From Nageia nagi (Eukaryota; Pinophyta): a stretch of 64,000 nucleotides of DNA. The translations under genes and the position numbers were made by a program. Where the stretch lies: assembly GCA_050084985.1 (NCBI GenBank), contig JBITNC010000002.1, positions 27,032,001 to 27,096,000 of the forward strand. Direction: 5' to 3'. The notes under the pieces were generated by a model, which made no database searches, was not told the origin of the DNA, and saw only the letters and a program-made list of their open reading frames with translations. This document shows, in pieces, positions 21,715 through 33,731 of the stretch (positions within the stretch are counted from its first letter, which is position 1; each line of letters opens with the position of its first letter).

Positions 21715-23913
21715 ATGACATCTCTTCTTAGGAGCCATGAACCCATTTATGCTATTATCTCTTCCCTTACCTGAGGTGCTTAGAGTGATGGCTTGAGAAA
21801 ATTATAAAACTAGGGTTTATTCTACTTATACTCCAAAGATGAATACGAAAGAAGAGCAACCTAGGGCTTTTAGAAGTAAGGTCTATTTTGATGAGATCAA
21901 TAGATGTATTAGGAGTAACACTAATTTGCCTATGCAAGAGCCTGATCTCAATGACAAAATGGATACTGATGAGGATAATGATACTAAATCTACCAGTCCT
22001 AGCAAAAGGATGGATATTATTGGATAAAATCCTAATAAACTTAATGTGTCTATAGATGATTATGATTCTAGGAATATAAGTTTGGGAAGCCATGATGATA
22101 CTTTTGATAGTGAATTTTAAATTGAAGAGTTAGAATTCCTAACCATGTTAGATCAATAAAGGAATTGCTATCTAATAAAGAGAAATTGAAGAATTATCTT
22201 ACTAGCAATTCTGAATAGGTTATTGATATCTTAACAAATTATGAGTTTTTAGAAGTAGGCTCGATAATGTTGTAATCCTTAAATAGTTTATTTTCTTATG
22301 AAAATGTAAGATTTGAAAAATGAAGGGTTTCAACTACAAAGGATGCCAATAATAGCATGAAAGACTATTCGCGCACTATTAACAATGTGGAAGCAAAGGT
22401 ATCAGATCCTCATAATAAAGTGGAAATTGAAGAGGTCAACGAGGAAAGTGAGGCTAAGTTTGAACACCTGGTAACTTAATTCGATGATCATCATCCAAGT
22501 ACGCTCCTTGAATGTTCTGATAGGGACAAAGGTAAAGGTAGGTTGGTTAATGATGAAACTATAGTAGATATTGCTAAATAACTTTTTACTATAATTAATA
22601 ATGCTTATTAACATAATCTTGGTTGGTCAAAAGAAAAGCATGAGATAAAACTTAATGCTCTTTTTGATGCTCAAGAAGATGATTACTTTCAAAAGGCTAA
22701 TGAGGTACAAAAACTAGAATTTATATTCGAATTGGTTGACAAACTTGAACATGAAAAACTACATAGGATTTGGTCATTTTTACAACTTAAAAAGGTTGAA
22801 CTTAGAAAGGAAAAATCAAATAAACCTCCCTCTCAAACTAGTAATGTACCACCTCTAACTCCACCACCAACCCTAAAGAGTAATCAACTTGTAGTGCAAA
22901 ATCAACCAAAACCACCTTCTGTAATGCTAAATACTGGAAAAATAGTGGATGAAAGGATTGAGAAATTGGAAAATGAATTACTTCAAGATGGTGAATACGA
23001 TTTCTTAGTTTTTTTAAAGTATCCATTAACTAATAGATTTGTTTCTAAATTGCTTGTTGGTAAAAAGAGTGAAATTTACAAAGTTTGATGGTTTGCAAGA
23101 TCCAAAAATGCATGTTAGAAAATTTAAAGAGGAAGCTATGGAATATGTTCATGATAGAGCTATGCTTGCAAAATTGTTTTCAAGTAGCTTAAAATATGAT
23201 GCATTGAAATGATGTTTTAGTCTTCCTGAAAAGAGTATAGGTAGGTACAAAGATTTGATTCATAAATTTTTGAAAAACTTTAAATATAATATCACTAAAA
23301 AGGTTCAACTCAAAGATTTGTGTAAAATTAAGAAATTATGTAACCAATTTTTGTCTAATTTTGTGAAAGTATGGAAACAAACTGCAAATAAAATCTTTGT
23401 GCCTGAGCAAGATTTAAAAGATACTTTTGCAAATGCTTTATTGCCTATATATAAATTGTTGGTTATCTCTAATCATGGATTGACATTAGCTAGAATGATA
23501 GATATTTTGCTTAAAAAGGAAGATTATATCAAGCAAAATTATAAGAAATGTTATCCAAAGACTCAAACATATGAAATAAAAGATAAAGCACTAATTAATG
23601 AAAAGAAACTTTAAGTATACATAAAGAAAACTAAAGTTGCTATACTTAATACTGATAGAAATAAGAATAGAACATAAAGGAGAGTTACAAGGCTAACTGA
23701 TACTGTTAATAATATTCTCAATGTGTTATTAAAAGAACTTATTAAGATTCCACCAATTATTCAACATCATTTTTCTAATGGTGTTCCAAAAAATTATAAA
23801 TATAAAGAATTTTGCAATTATCATAGGACACCAGGACACCTAACAAGAAATTGTAGGGTTTTAAGAAATATCATTCAAAATTTCATTGATAAGAAAGTAA
23901 TTTGGATGGATGA
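21715..23913 (+). pseudogene. gag: Tat-like gypsy Gag of element F (broken)
   Basis: N-terminal part at about 21839-22120 (acidic, 'FDEINRCIRSNTNLPMQEPD'). A proline-rich linker follows at 22820-22930 ('PPLTPPPTLKSNQ'). The capsid-like retrotransposon gag region lies at about 23090-23560 ('KFDGLQDPKMHVRKFKEEAM', 'SLPEKSIGRYKDLIHKFLKN', 'LKDLCKIKKLCNQFLSNFVK'). A variant knuckle near 23810-23857 reads 'FCNYHRTPGHLTRNC', a C-x2-H-x4-H-x4-C pattern as in Tat/Ogre-type Gag. Several stops and frameshifts are present; the start codon is uncertain. The solo LTR at 23919 cuts the C-terminus, which resumes at 24414 ('AEVGGPFHLDNEQLDTFINP'). Confidence 0.78.
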
Positions 23914-23918
23914 TCATG

Positions 23919-24413
23919 TGAGAGTTAAACTATTACATAAACAACTCTAAACAACCAAGATCACATGAAAGCTCACAATGCATATCTAACAAACTCACAA
24001 AGCAATCTCACAAAGATAACACAAGATGTAAGTGGTTTCTCCAACTAGGAGTACATCCACTAACTATATCTCTCTTCTTAACAAATATGAACTCTTACAA
24101 TCCTCCTACTCTTTTCTCCTAAACACTATCCTATAACATAACTTTACTCCACAAATTGATGTGCAATCACAAAGAGGGAGCCTTCTATTTATAGGTCAAA
24201 ATCCCTCTTTGGATCACTCTTTTATCTAATGTACAAAAGCATGACATGCACATCCTTTTATCCAAGGGGCATGCTCATGACATGGAGTGTAGGACAAGTA
24301 ACATTATCATATTCACTTAAATACTTAAAGTATAAAATGACCCTTAAGTATTAGTAAACTTACACACAAGATTATTACATAATGTTTACAATAATGCATT
24401 ATACATTCCAATA
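23919..24413 (-). repeat. Solo LTR of the copia D/E family in gag of F
   Basis: 495 bp matching the reverse complement of the D and E LTRs (30629-31129, 42826-43318) from TGAGAG to CATTCCAATA, with no internal sequence. The 7-bp text GATCATG occurs on both sides (23912-23918, 24414-24420), two more than the usual 5. Solo LTRs arise by LTR-LTR recombination that deletes the internal region. Confidence 0.88.
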
Positions 24414-24530
24414 GATCATGCTGAAGTAGGAGGACCTTTCCATCTTGATAATGAACAATTGGATACATTTATAAACCCTTTACCAAGGATAACTTAGCAA
24501 CCAAAAGGTTTCATTGGTATAATAAATACT
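24414..24530 (+). pseudogene. gag: C-terminal tail of Gag of element F
   Basis: After the solo LTR the gag frame resumes ('AEVGGPFHLDNEQLDTFINP'), then a stop. 24530-25500 has no recognisable gene beyond a poly-G tract and AT-rich DNA. Confidence 0.55.
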
Positions 24531-24837
24531 TCACATTGTATGAGTTATTATTTCTCTAACATGAATGGATACATGAAACAATGGTAACAAGTGAGATAGA
24601 GATATGGAGAAGGAAAGGCAAAGTAGAATGGTAGAGATCATAAAGGAAGCACCACTTTCGGTATGCATGACTATTTGCATGCAACCAACTAGGTGAAATA
24701 CACTATCAAGAACGAACCTATTTTTTACTTGCAGCTGCAAATTATGTATGGGGTATAAAACCTTCCTAGGTACATAAAAGTATTGCTTAAAATGTGAAAA
24801 TTTCAAAAAGTAGTTTATGATAGATAGGTTGTTTCTT

Positions 24838-24858
24838 GGGGGGGGGGGGGGGGGGGGG
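24838..24858 (+). repeat. Poly-G tract (21 G)
   Basis: An uninterrupted run of 21 G in otherwise AT-rich DNA. Could form G-quadruplexes; the length may be imprecise from sequencing or assembly. Confidence 0.9.
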
Positions 24859-25555
24859 AATGTGTATTTTTCATGATCATAAGGGTTACCTCATTATTTC
24901 ATTGGCTTTCTAGGAAGATTATTAAATAGTCCATATATTTTTCTTCCTAAATTGTCAAAAAATATGTCGATGATGACATGCAACTACTTTTAAGTTGCTA
25001 ACGGCATGCCTTTCGTAGATCAGAATAAAAAAGAAATAGTATTTCTAATAGCCTTAGGGTTTGTTGCAACATTTGGAATGATTTCCATTAGGTTTTAAGC
25101 ATGATAAAAAGAAAATACTCATGTATGTTTTCAAATGTTTGTATGTTATAAATGAGGGATCTCATCTTAGGTTCATTAGTGAATTTTTGTTAAGCACTTA
25201 AATTTCATATAGATTATAAATTATTTTGAATGTGTTCATTATGTTTATTATGTGCTTATGTTAATTTTATAGGATGCATTCTTATCTTATGTTGAAAAGC
25301 AAAATGTAAAGTGATGCATGTGGTTTGTTGTTTCAAAATTTTGAACTTGTACTTTGAACTTTTTGCAAAATATGAATGTGCAAATATGTAAGTAACTAAA
25401 TCATTCATTAAACAAGGTAATGAAAAGATAACATGCATTCATAAATTGTACACAAAAAAATTAGAACCAAAAAGAATTATATATATATCAAAAAGGGGTG
25501 GGTCCATTTATCAAATATAAATCTAGTAGCCTATATTGTTGCCACTACTCCTTGC

Positions 25556-27650
25556 CTAACTAGGCCTAGAAGACTTCTTACACCTACTACTCTGATCAAA
25601 AATTGACATCCCACCCAAGACCTCACTCATGCTAATCCCATGAGTGTCAAAGATCATCTTGGCCCTCTTGTACTTTCCTCTCAGCTTCTCCACCTGGCCC
25701 ATGAGGTCATGAATCAATGTCCATTGCTCATTAGTTTGGGGCATGTTCACCCTCTCTTGTAGCCTCTTCATGGACTGATCCATGGAGGCTATTTGTGTAT
25801 CCCACATTGTGATGATAGTATGAAGGGTGGCTAGTTGTGCCTCTAGCTTTGAAACCCAAGTCTCAAATAACTTGAGCCTCTCAACCTTAGCCTCCAAGGT
25901 AGCAATCCACATGGTGCTCTCTCACGTAGAAAGTCAAAATCACCATATGTTAGTCTTCATAATCGATAAACTAATAAATAACAAGTAACAAACAAACATG
26001 TATGTTATTTTCTACCATTAGTGGTATGACTTAAACTAAGGTTGTCAATCTTGGTGCTGGCATAGATGGTGGTACTTGCACAAGAATATCATGCATAGGA
26101 TTATCTACTGCTATGGGTTTTTATTTGAATACCCTCAAATGTTGTTGCCATCTCTTCATCCTCATCCTCATCAACAACCGTCCCTAATGGGGCTAGATGC
26201 ACTATGTCCCACCATGCTATAAATCCTCTCATGGTATTAGGGGCCATGGAGATATTTGTAGTTGGATCTAATGTTTTGGGATCCTCTCAAGTGATCACCT
26301 AGCTTGGTATAATCTTTACTCTTGGTGGAGCATCCCTCTCTGTCATATACCAATGATAGTAGATAAGGGAAAGAGAAATCCCTATCAAATCTTGAACTAT
26401 TGTAAAACTCGTTAGGGAAGGTATGGCTCCACCAATTTCTTCTAAGTATGAAGGAAATAAGATTACCTCACCTAAGCAAGTTGATGAGCATAATCATCCT
26501 AGACAAAATATGCATAAGATAACTAGGTCACGTATTGAGGTAGGAGTCTGTTTGTCTCCCTCCGCCTCATCTCTAGTGTATATTGGTACCTATACCCACA
26601 TTCCTTAGACACTTAAAAATTTAATGCAATATATAAGGGATCATCCCTCACCCTCTATAGTCCATGGGCCGAATGGAAACCATCTTCTCATATGACCATA
26701 CCTAAAGGAGGCCAATGTGGGTTATCGTGATGTTGAACTTGTCAACACTTACAAAATTATAGAGATCTCTATATAATTGAACCAAAACCAAAGATGCCCA
26801 TGCAAATCGTGTGCCTCAAGAACATATATCCTACATAATACAAACTAGACTGAGTAGAAATGAAGAGCTTCTCTTATACAAGCACAAGTACATAATGATG
26901 ATGGAGGTAATGAGAAGCCTTAGGTGTCTCCTAGCAAAAGAAAACTTGCATGCATCGGTAAGATGAGCATCCCGATGGTCCTAGTCATGATCTTGCTCAC
27001 ATGTTAACCATAAGGAAAGTTTTTACCTATCATTGTTGTTGAAGACCTCAGCTTGATGTATAAGCCAACCTCAAATAGGAATCCCCCATATCCTATAGAC
27101 ATCCAATAGAGTAGCCATCATTTCACCTAGGGGTAAGTGGAATGAGTTAGTATCCTAATCCCATCTCTCCACAAAGGCTGTAAGGAGAGGAATATCTTGT
27201 TGGATATGACCAATGATGGCCAAATTATTCAATCTAGACCACATGAGGATATCATCCTCATGATTTATTCATTTCCATCCCTGTGCCTTTTTCAAAGCTA
27301 GTGTAGACATGGGTACACCTTGGATATGTACTTTACAATCCTACAAATAAAAGCAACCAAGTTAATGTTAATAATAAAAAATTTATAGATTCATAAGCAA
27401 ACTCAAGTGCTAAAGCCAAAATGACCTCATTGGGGAAAAATAAACACTTAAATGGCCTAAATGAGGAAGCCCTAGGGTTTCATATGAGGAAAATGGTAAG
27501 ACAATTTTTACAAAAGGAATCAAAGAGTAAAAATCTGACCTCATGTACAAATGGTAAGCTCTAAAGATACTCAACAACATGACCTCTCCTCCTAGATACA
27601 GGTCTCTCAATCAATTGCTAGTATTGGTCAACCATGTTAGCTAGAGAAAA
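25556..27650 (-). pseudogene. Plant mobile domain (PMD) gene, antisense in element F
   Basis: Minus strand. N-terminal exon-like frame at 27410-27610 ('LRDLYLGGEVMLLSIFRAYH'), then an intron-like AT-rich stretch ending ...TTATTTGTAG near 27343. After it come 'CKVHIQGVPMSTLALKKAQG' and the PMD core near 27100-27210: 'IPLLTAFVERW', 'TNSFHLPLGEMMATLLDVYR', 'IWGIPI'. Stops punctuate 26200-27100. An acidic stretch lies near 26130-26180 and a C-terminal coiled-coil frame of 118 codons at 25556-25912 ('WIATLEAKVERLKLFETW', 'SMDQSMKRLQERVNM'). PMD (aminotransferase-like) proteins occur both as plant genes and as transposon passengers. Antisense extra ORFs are known in Tat-lineage elements; assignment to F rests on position. 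Confidence 0.75.
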
Positions 27651-29512
27651 ATGAATGGTGAAAATTAAAAGAAAATTATACGATCGAAGGGTAGCAAGGT
27701 CAACCAATCAGATGGAGAAGAAGAGCATAGCAGAGCTTACATAACTAGAAGAAAAAAAACACAAATGAAAATTCAACCCCCTGAACCTTCTTTTTTTTCA
27801 ATTTTGTTTTAAAATAGACCTAACGAATTCCCCTTTCCAAATGTCAAATTTTATGCCTAGAAAATGATAATTAATATAGGAAAAATGGCTGAAAACATTT
27901 TAATTACAAGTTCTTTCTTTTTCAAAAACCAATTATAGCAAATTTACACTGCTAACAATGTCTAAAACACAAAATTAATGAGTAATTAAACGTATGATGA
28001 TTGAAAAAGATAGAAATTATTATTTGCATAAGTTACATTATACATTTGTAAGGAAATTGACTATGCTCCATTTTTAATGTTTATTATTACTAAAGAGACG
28101 ATACCACTAATGTATTTTATGCAGAATTAGCAATCGATTAAAGTGTTATGTTCAATTTCTAATTTTTTAAATCAATCTAGATTAATACAGTGGATGTTGC
28201 ATCATCAAAACATGGCAATTTTTAACATGAAAAATTAGATTTAATTAAACACATATGTCAAATCTTTATTTCTGCAATGGGGCATGATTATGAAAAAATG
28301 AATATTTGAATAATTATTTTTCAATGCAAATTGAATGTGATATATTTTATGAAGATCAATTCCATCATCTTCATGCAGTTAATGGCATGAAAGAAGTAAA
28401 ATTATGGATTCTTTTAAATATTGGTCATATTATCATAGTTTTATTAGAGCAAAAAGATATATACCATGCTAGTACAATTGTTATCTAGAAAAGGTACATA
28501 AGGTCAAAAAGGGTCAATTTATTACTTATACAATAAATGCTATGACAATGTACAAATGCTTTTTCATGGATTTTATGATGAAAATTGCTATTACTTGTTT
28601 GCAATTGAATATCATCAAAAGTCATCGATTTCATTTGAAAAATTACATGCAGCTAAGGACATATGGTTACTACAAATACATCACAAATAGGGCATGCTAC
28701 AATTTATTGAATATCTAATTAAAAGTTCTATTATTTCATAAATATGCCTTTCTATGGAAATGATAAAATAAAATTGAAAAAGACATGATTGAAAAATTCT
28801 ACAAAATTCATGCAATCAATGGCGTAGGTTTGCTTTGAAAATTAGTAAAATAAATCAATTCAATGTGATCAAATGTATGAAAAACCAATAAATATTTGGT
28901 ATTTATATGAGAATCAAATGATATTGTTAATGTTATGCTAACATATTTTCAAGGCCATGATCACTCCATGAACAAAATATCTTATAAATTATAGGTCATT
29001 CCAAGATTGAGGCATTAAAAAGGACCTCATTAGCTTGATAATCATGGTTATTCCAAGATTGGGGCATTAAGGAGGACCTCATAAGCTTCATCTTCATAGA
29101 CTATGAGTTACAAAAATAGTAGTCTAAAGGTCATGGTTAAATAGAATTATGAGTTGCATCGACCATAGTGACACAATGGAATCATATTTATTTCATCCTT
29201 TCTCTTTCAATTGATTATTATTTAATGGGATGTGATTTATTTTGGTATTACATTGGCTTGTTCTTAAAAAGGTATTGTTCGAGAGAGTAGGATTCACATA
29301 GAGACAGTCTCCTCATACATGGAATCCAATTTTTGGCTTGATTCCTTGAAAAAGCTAGAGCAAGGGGCAATGCAAGACCAAAAGGGGGCAGACAACATAT
29401 CATACTTAACATATTGATCAAAAAAAAGAAGTCCACTTTACTATTGAAATTTTTCTTCTCTTCCCTAAACTTCTTTGGATTATGCAATTTCAATGCTTTT
29501 CATTTCATATCC
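27651..29512. other. 3' internal region of element F, no gene recognised
   Basis: AT-rich DNA between the antisense PMD gene and the polypurine tract. It contains a short direct repeat near 28990-29085 (GATTGGGGCATTAAGGAGG and a variant). The reading frame at 29248-29493 (minus) is not convincing. Confidence 0.5.
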
Positions 29513-29526
29513 AAAGAGGGGAAAAA
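29513..29526 (+). other. Polypurine tract of element F
   Basis: AAAGAGGGGAAAAA directly abuts the 3' LTR start TGTAGATGCC and fixes the orientation of F as plus. Confidence 0.8.
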
Positions 29527-30115
29527 TGTAGATGCCTAAAAATAATTTATTATTTATTTAATAAATCATAGACTTCTTAAATAACTTATTGCAATATTAT
29601 AAATGTCAAGATAAAGTTGATATTACAATGTAATACCATGTGTTATATTAAATGTTATATCATTTATCATGGTTTATATTTTAAACTATCTCAAATACAA
29701 TAAAATTTATATTATTTCTAGAGGTCACCTTTCACTACTTTCTATGTCCTTGTAGGCTATATATGTGAGTGGAATAGGTTGACCTCCATAGATCAGAACT
29801 CTCTAATATGATAAGAACTTTGATAAGTGGTTGTCAACTATAGTCTTCATTAAGCTATGATGTCTTTCGATGCCACATATTATGAGAAATTGTTATACTC
29901 TAAGCTCTAAAACTTTCTATCTCTTGCACACAACATAATTTGGCATATCCTACATAGTTGATGATATGCGTCTCTTAGGCCATTGATGGTATGCATCTCT
30001 TAGATCGAAGGTTCCAAATTTCGATGGTCAAGTCATTGATCCATGTACACGAAGATTTGTTGTGAACTCGCTACAAGTTTGATCCCAACCCTCTAAATAT
30101 TCATTACTACTTATT
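29527..30115 (+). repeat. 3' LTR of element F, truncated
   Basis: Homologous to 20932-21524 with many substitutions, then similarity ends abruptly at ...CTACTTATT. About 130-150 bp of LTR are missing compared with the 5' copy. The divergence is clearly higher than between the copia LTR pairs here, so F is older. Confidence 0.82.
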
Positions 30116-30628
30116 AATTATCTGTAATCACTAGATGCTTATAACATACTTGGACTCTCACTTATAGATTTGAACAAAAATAGTTAACTATTATGGGATC
30201 ATACAAATTGTATATAAATTTGAAAATTGCACAATGCAAATCATAAAGTAGCAATCTCAAACATACAACAAGATCAACATAATGATTTACCCTAATTCAC
30301 CCAATGTGGACTAATCTAGCATGGAATTGGAGCTTTCTCTTCTCATTGTCTATAGATATTACAATATTACATGCATAGAGAAAATACCATCAACACAATG
30401 GCAATACAATCTCCTATAATTACTATAATCTCCTATAGCAAGAAGAAACAATCTTAAAACTACATTGGTATTCTTTCAAACTATTACAATTCTAAAACCC
30501 AAACTCTCAAACTCCCATTCATTGAGAATTCAAGGTGAGTGGAATTCCCTTTAATAAGCCTCAAATTGCCTTAGAAATATCTTCTTGACATTGGTTATGG
30601 AAGTTGAAATAGTTCCTCTGACCAATAC
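30116..30628. other. Unidentified 0.5 kb segment between F and D
   Basis: No protein similarity recognised. The text resembles an LTR read in reverse, but no partner was found in the window. It replaces the end of the F 3' LTR and is cut on the right by D. Confidence 0.35.
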
Positions 30629-31129
30629 TATTGGAATGTATAATGCATTATTGTAAAGGTTTTATAATAATCTTCTATGTAAGTTCACTAATACTTAAGG
30701 GTATCATTTGATACCTTAAGTATTTAAGTGAATATGATAATGTAACTTGTCCTACACTCCATGTCATGAGCATGCCCCTTGGGTAAAAGGATGTGCATGT
30801 CATGCTTTTGTACATTGGATAAAAAGATGATCCAAAGAGTAATTTTGGCCTATAAATAAAAGGCTCCCTCTTTGTGATTATACAACAATTTGTGGAGTAA
30901 AGTTATGCTATAGGATAGAGTGTAGGAGATAAGATTAGGGGGATAGTAAGAGAGTTGTATTTGTGATTGAAGTAAAGATCTAGTTAGTGGATGTACTCCT
31001 AGTTGGAAAAACCACTTACATCTTATGTTGTGTTGTAAGATTGCTTTGTGAATTTATTAGATGTGAATTGTGAGCTTTCATGTGATCTTGAGAGTTTAAA
31101 TTTATTTAGTTTATAGTTCAATTCTCTCA
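30629..31129 (+). repeat. 5' LTR of element D
   Basis: 501 bp, TATTGGAATGTATAATGC...CAATTCTCTCA. Matches the E LTR (42826-43318) and, reversed, the solo LTRs at 23919-24413 and 60427-60925. U3 hairpin at 30684-30732 and TATA box TATAAATA at 30851-30858. Confidence 0.9.
30684..30732. promoter_or_regulatory. U3 inverted repeat in LTR of the D/E family
   Basis: AATACTTAAGGGTATCA faces TGATACCTTAAGTATT, flanked by TTCACT and AGTGAA. It sits at the same distance from the LTR start as the A-family hairpin, and both centre on a CTTAAGG motif. Confidence 0.65.
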
Positions 31130-31130
31130 T

Positions 31131-31143
31131 TTGGTATCAGAGC
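31131..31143 (+). other. Primer-binding site of element D
   Basis: TTGGTATCAGAGC one base after the LTR; exact initiator-Met tRNA type. Confidence 0.92.
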
Positions 31144-33232
31144 TCCTTGGAGGCTACTCTTCACATCCTTGGTCTGGAAACTCATCTTCAATTTGGAGGT
31201 CTTCATTCTTAAACCTACTCTTCATTGTGAGGTAAATTCAAAAGAAGGTATAACCTCATCCATATAATCCCCTTCATTTTTTACTTTTTGGCTAATGATA
31301 CTAACATATTATGTTCTATGTGTTAGTTTATTTTTGCAAATTTGGTGAAAATAGTAATATGATGCATATATATATATATGCTAACTTCTTGGGTTACTTG
31401 CAATTTTTCTTGCTTACCTTTTTCTTGAGAAGTTAGTATATAATAAGTGTAATTTTTATATATATATAAACCATTTCTTTTAATAATAAGAAAATTCCAT
31501 TTTTTATACATAAAATTTCTTTTCTTTTCTTAGCAAAAAGAAAGCAACTATAAAGACATATATATTGTTATATTTTTGTTCAAACTATATATATATATAT
31601 ATAATTCATATATATATATATGAGAGGTCTAGTACAATTTTTTTTATGCAAATGTTCAAAATTCTGTTGATACATAAATCAAAATTTTGTACAACATCAA
31701 GCGAATTTTGTTTCATGTGAGAATCCCCTGCAAGGACTACGATGGTCTAACCTCTCAACGTTCCCAACCCTATGTTATGCTTTTGCTCTTGGGCTATAGC
31801 TAGCCCCATGGCCTCCTAACCTCTCCTGCACATTTATTTATTTTTGCCCATCACCTGTATCCTCTATGCCTTCTTTGGCATCTCCCATCTCTGACGTTTC
31901 ATGATCATGCATTTTTTTACTAAGTTTTTTTCCTCACCATTGCTTAATGCCATCACTAGTCACCACCTATTAGGTCCTCACGAGGGCACTCCTCCTTCAT
32001 AGGAGGACCACTTGTGTGAGCCCATGAGAAGTGGGCCCTCCATAATTTCCTCATAGATATCCATAGATACTCCTCCTTCATAGGTGTCTATGGTCCTATG
32101 CTGGTCCTGATGTGCATAAGTCTTCCACTGTGACCTCTCCATTTCTGCCCTCTGTTCATCCTTTTTTCTTCTTCTTCTTGTTTATTTGTCCTCCCCCTCC
32201 TTTGTAAGCATAGAATAAAAAGGGAGGCTCATTTTTTTTCATGTTTTTGGTTGTTAGTGCATTCAAGTTTCCTTTTATGGTTACTTGAAAGTCTTTTATT
32301 TCTATTAATTGCACCAAATGAATCAAACATATACTCCATATTTCCATAACAAATTGCATTAAAGTCATCTTATGTAATTTTGTTACTTTATGAACCTGAC
32401 ATTAAGTAGAGTAAGGCTTACTCCTAAGCCTTTAATGTCTTCATTTAATGCTTGAAAAGTGAATAATTTTTAAATACTCTTCAATATTTGAAAGTATTTT
32501 CTAATGACATTTCTTATTTTACTTAAAATATATTTTAAAAAAAAGATAGAGAATTTTTTGTAAGTATTCAATGATGGCAAGAATTTTTAGGATCAAGTTA
32601 AAAATTGCTAAGGTAAACTAGTATGCTATCTTTAGGGATAAAACTTTAAGTAAAAAGGGGGAATTTGTATAAATTTCTTACTTAAATTTTATCTAGATTT
32701 TTTATGATAAATCTTTTTTACTTTATCTATGCATGCCTCTTAATCTAGTGTAAGAATAATGCATGCTTCCTACATATTTTTGAAAAGTTAAAAAGCATGC
32801 TTAATACTTAAAATATTTTTAAGTTCAATGATGCATTTGATGATTCCCTAATTTAACTTCTTTATGCAAAGTTAACTTATGCAAATAAAATAAGAATGAT
32901 GCATGCTTATTACTTATTTTTAATCAATGGAATTATGCATATTAAGTATTTTATTCTTATACAAATGCAAATTATGGACCTATGTAAAGATGTCCTTTAG
33001 GGGTTAGTAAACAATATCCATTGGACACTTAGGTTCCAAGTTATGAATGGATGATATTTTATTTATGCTTTTTTACTTCATATTTTGTATTTTGATTTAT
33101 ATACTTATGCAAATAAAAATGCAAACATTGAAATGAGAAACCCTCTAAAATGAATACATTCATATGTACATTTCGCAACATGACTTGTTTGGAAAGCTAT
33201 GAGATGAGGACAAGCGGACTGAAGCCTTTAAG
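31144..33232 (+). other. Leader of element D, first part
   Basis: AT-rich with (TA)n tracts at 31360-31380, 31585-31620 and nearby, then a GC-richer unidentified segment at about 31690-32160 in the cargo position (it repeats ACTCCTCCTTCATAGG twice). The purine-rich hairpin is near 32650-32690 and the conserved CATGACTTGTTTGGAAAGCT block near 33178-33232, where element C is inserted. No coding similarity recognised in the GC-richer part. Confidence 0.6.
33228..33232. repeat. Target-site duplication of element C, left copy (TTAAG)
   Basis: TTAAG at 33228-33232 and at 41166-41170. The D leader text GCCTTTAAG joins TCTAATGATC across the insertion, as in the uninterrupted E leader near 45352-45370. 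Confidence 0.95.
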
Positions 33233-33721
33233 TGATGGATTTAGTTCTACACTAATCCTCAAGGTCCAAGACTATAGGAAACTTAATCATTCAACATCTA
33301 CAAGCTAATAACACTATTCACACAAGATAACACCAATATAAGTGGTTCCTCCCTCCTTGGGAGTACATCCACAACTAGATCTCAATTCTCAAACTATGCA
33401 CCCTCTTAATACAATTCCTTTCTCTCCTACACAAACTAGTAGAGTAATCTTACTCAAAATCTAAGTGAAATTACAAGAGGAGAGGCCCTCTATTTATAGC
33501 ATGAGAGCACCTCCCTAACCTCCTTTTAACCCAAGGGTAAGGTTAGGGTTACAATAAATATATTACCTAACTTTAACCTACCAACTAACCACATGGTAAG
33601 GTCAAAGTTTACATAATAAAGAATTCAATTAATCCCTTAAGGTATCTAAATATCCTTTAAGTGATTAATTGAATTTACAAGGAGTTTAGATATTCACAAT
33701 ATTTTATTACAAATTCTAACA
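33233..33721 (-). repeat. 3' LTR of element C
   Basis: 489 bp, plus-strand TGATGGATTTAG...TTCTAACA, the partner of 40677-41165. The adjoining polypurine tract (minus-strand TAAGGGAAAA, 33722-33731) is more degraded than in A and B. Confidence 0.94.
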
Positions 33722-33731
33722 TTTTCCCTTA

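Larger units (their letters stand above)
20932..30115 (+). mobile_element. Ty3/gypsy (Tat-like) element F: gag plus antisense PMD gene, no pol
   Basis: A direct repeat of about 590 bp pairs 20932-21524 with 29527-30115; the downstream copy follows a purine tract, so these are the LTRs. Inside lie a Tat-type gag, a solo copia LTR (23919-24413), a poly-G tract and a minus-strand plant mobile domain gene (25556-27650). No protease, RT, RNase H or integrase motif was found in the roughly 9 kb, so F is probably non-autonomous. The 3' LTR is cut short at about 30115, so no TSD could be confirmed. Confidence 0.8.

Noticed and set aside
29248-29493. 81-codon minus-strand frame near the 3' LTR of F
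   Set aside because: Composition is typical of the AT-rich 3' region and no domain was recognised.
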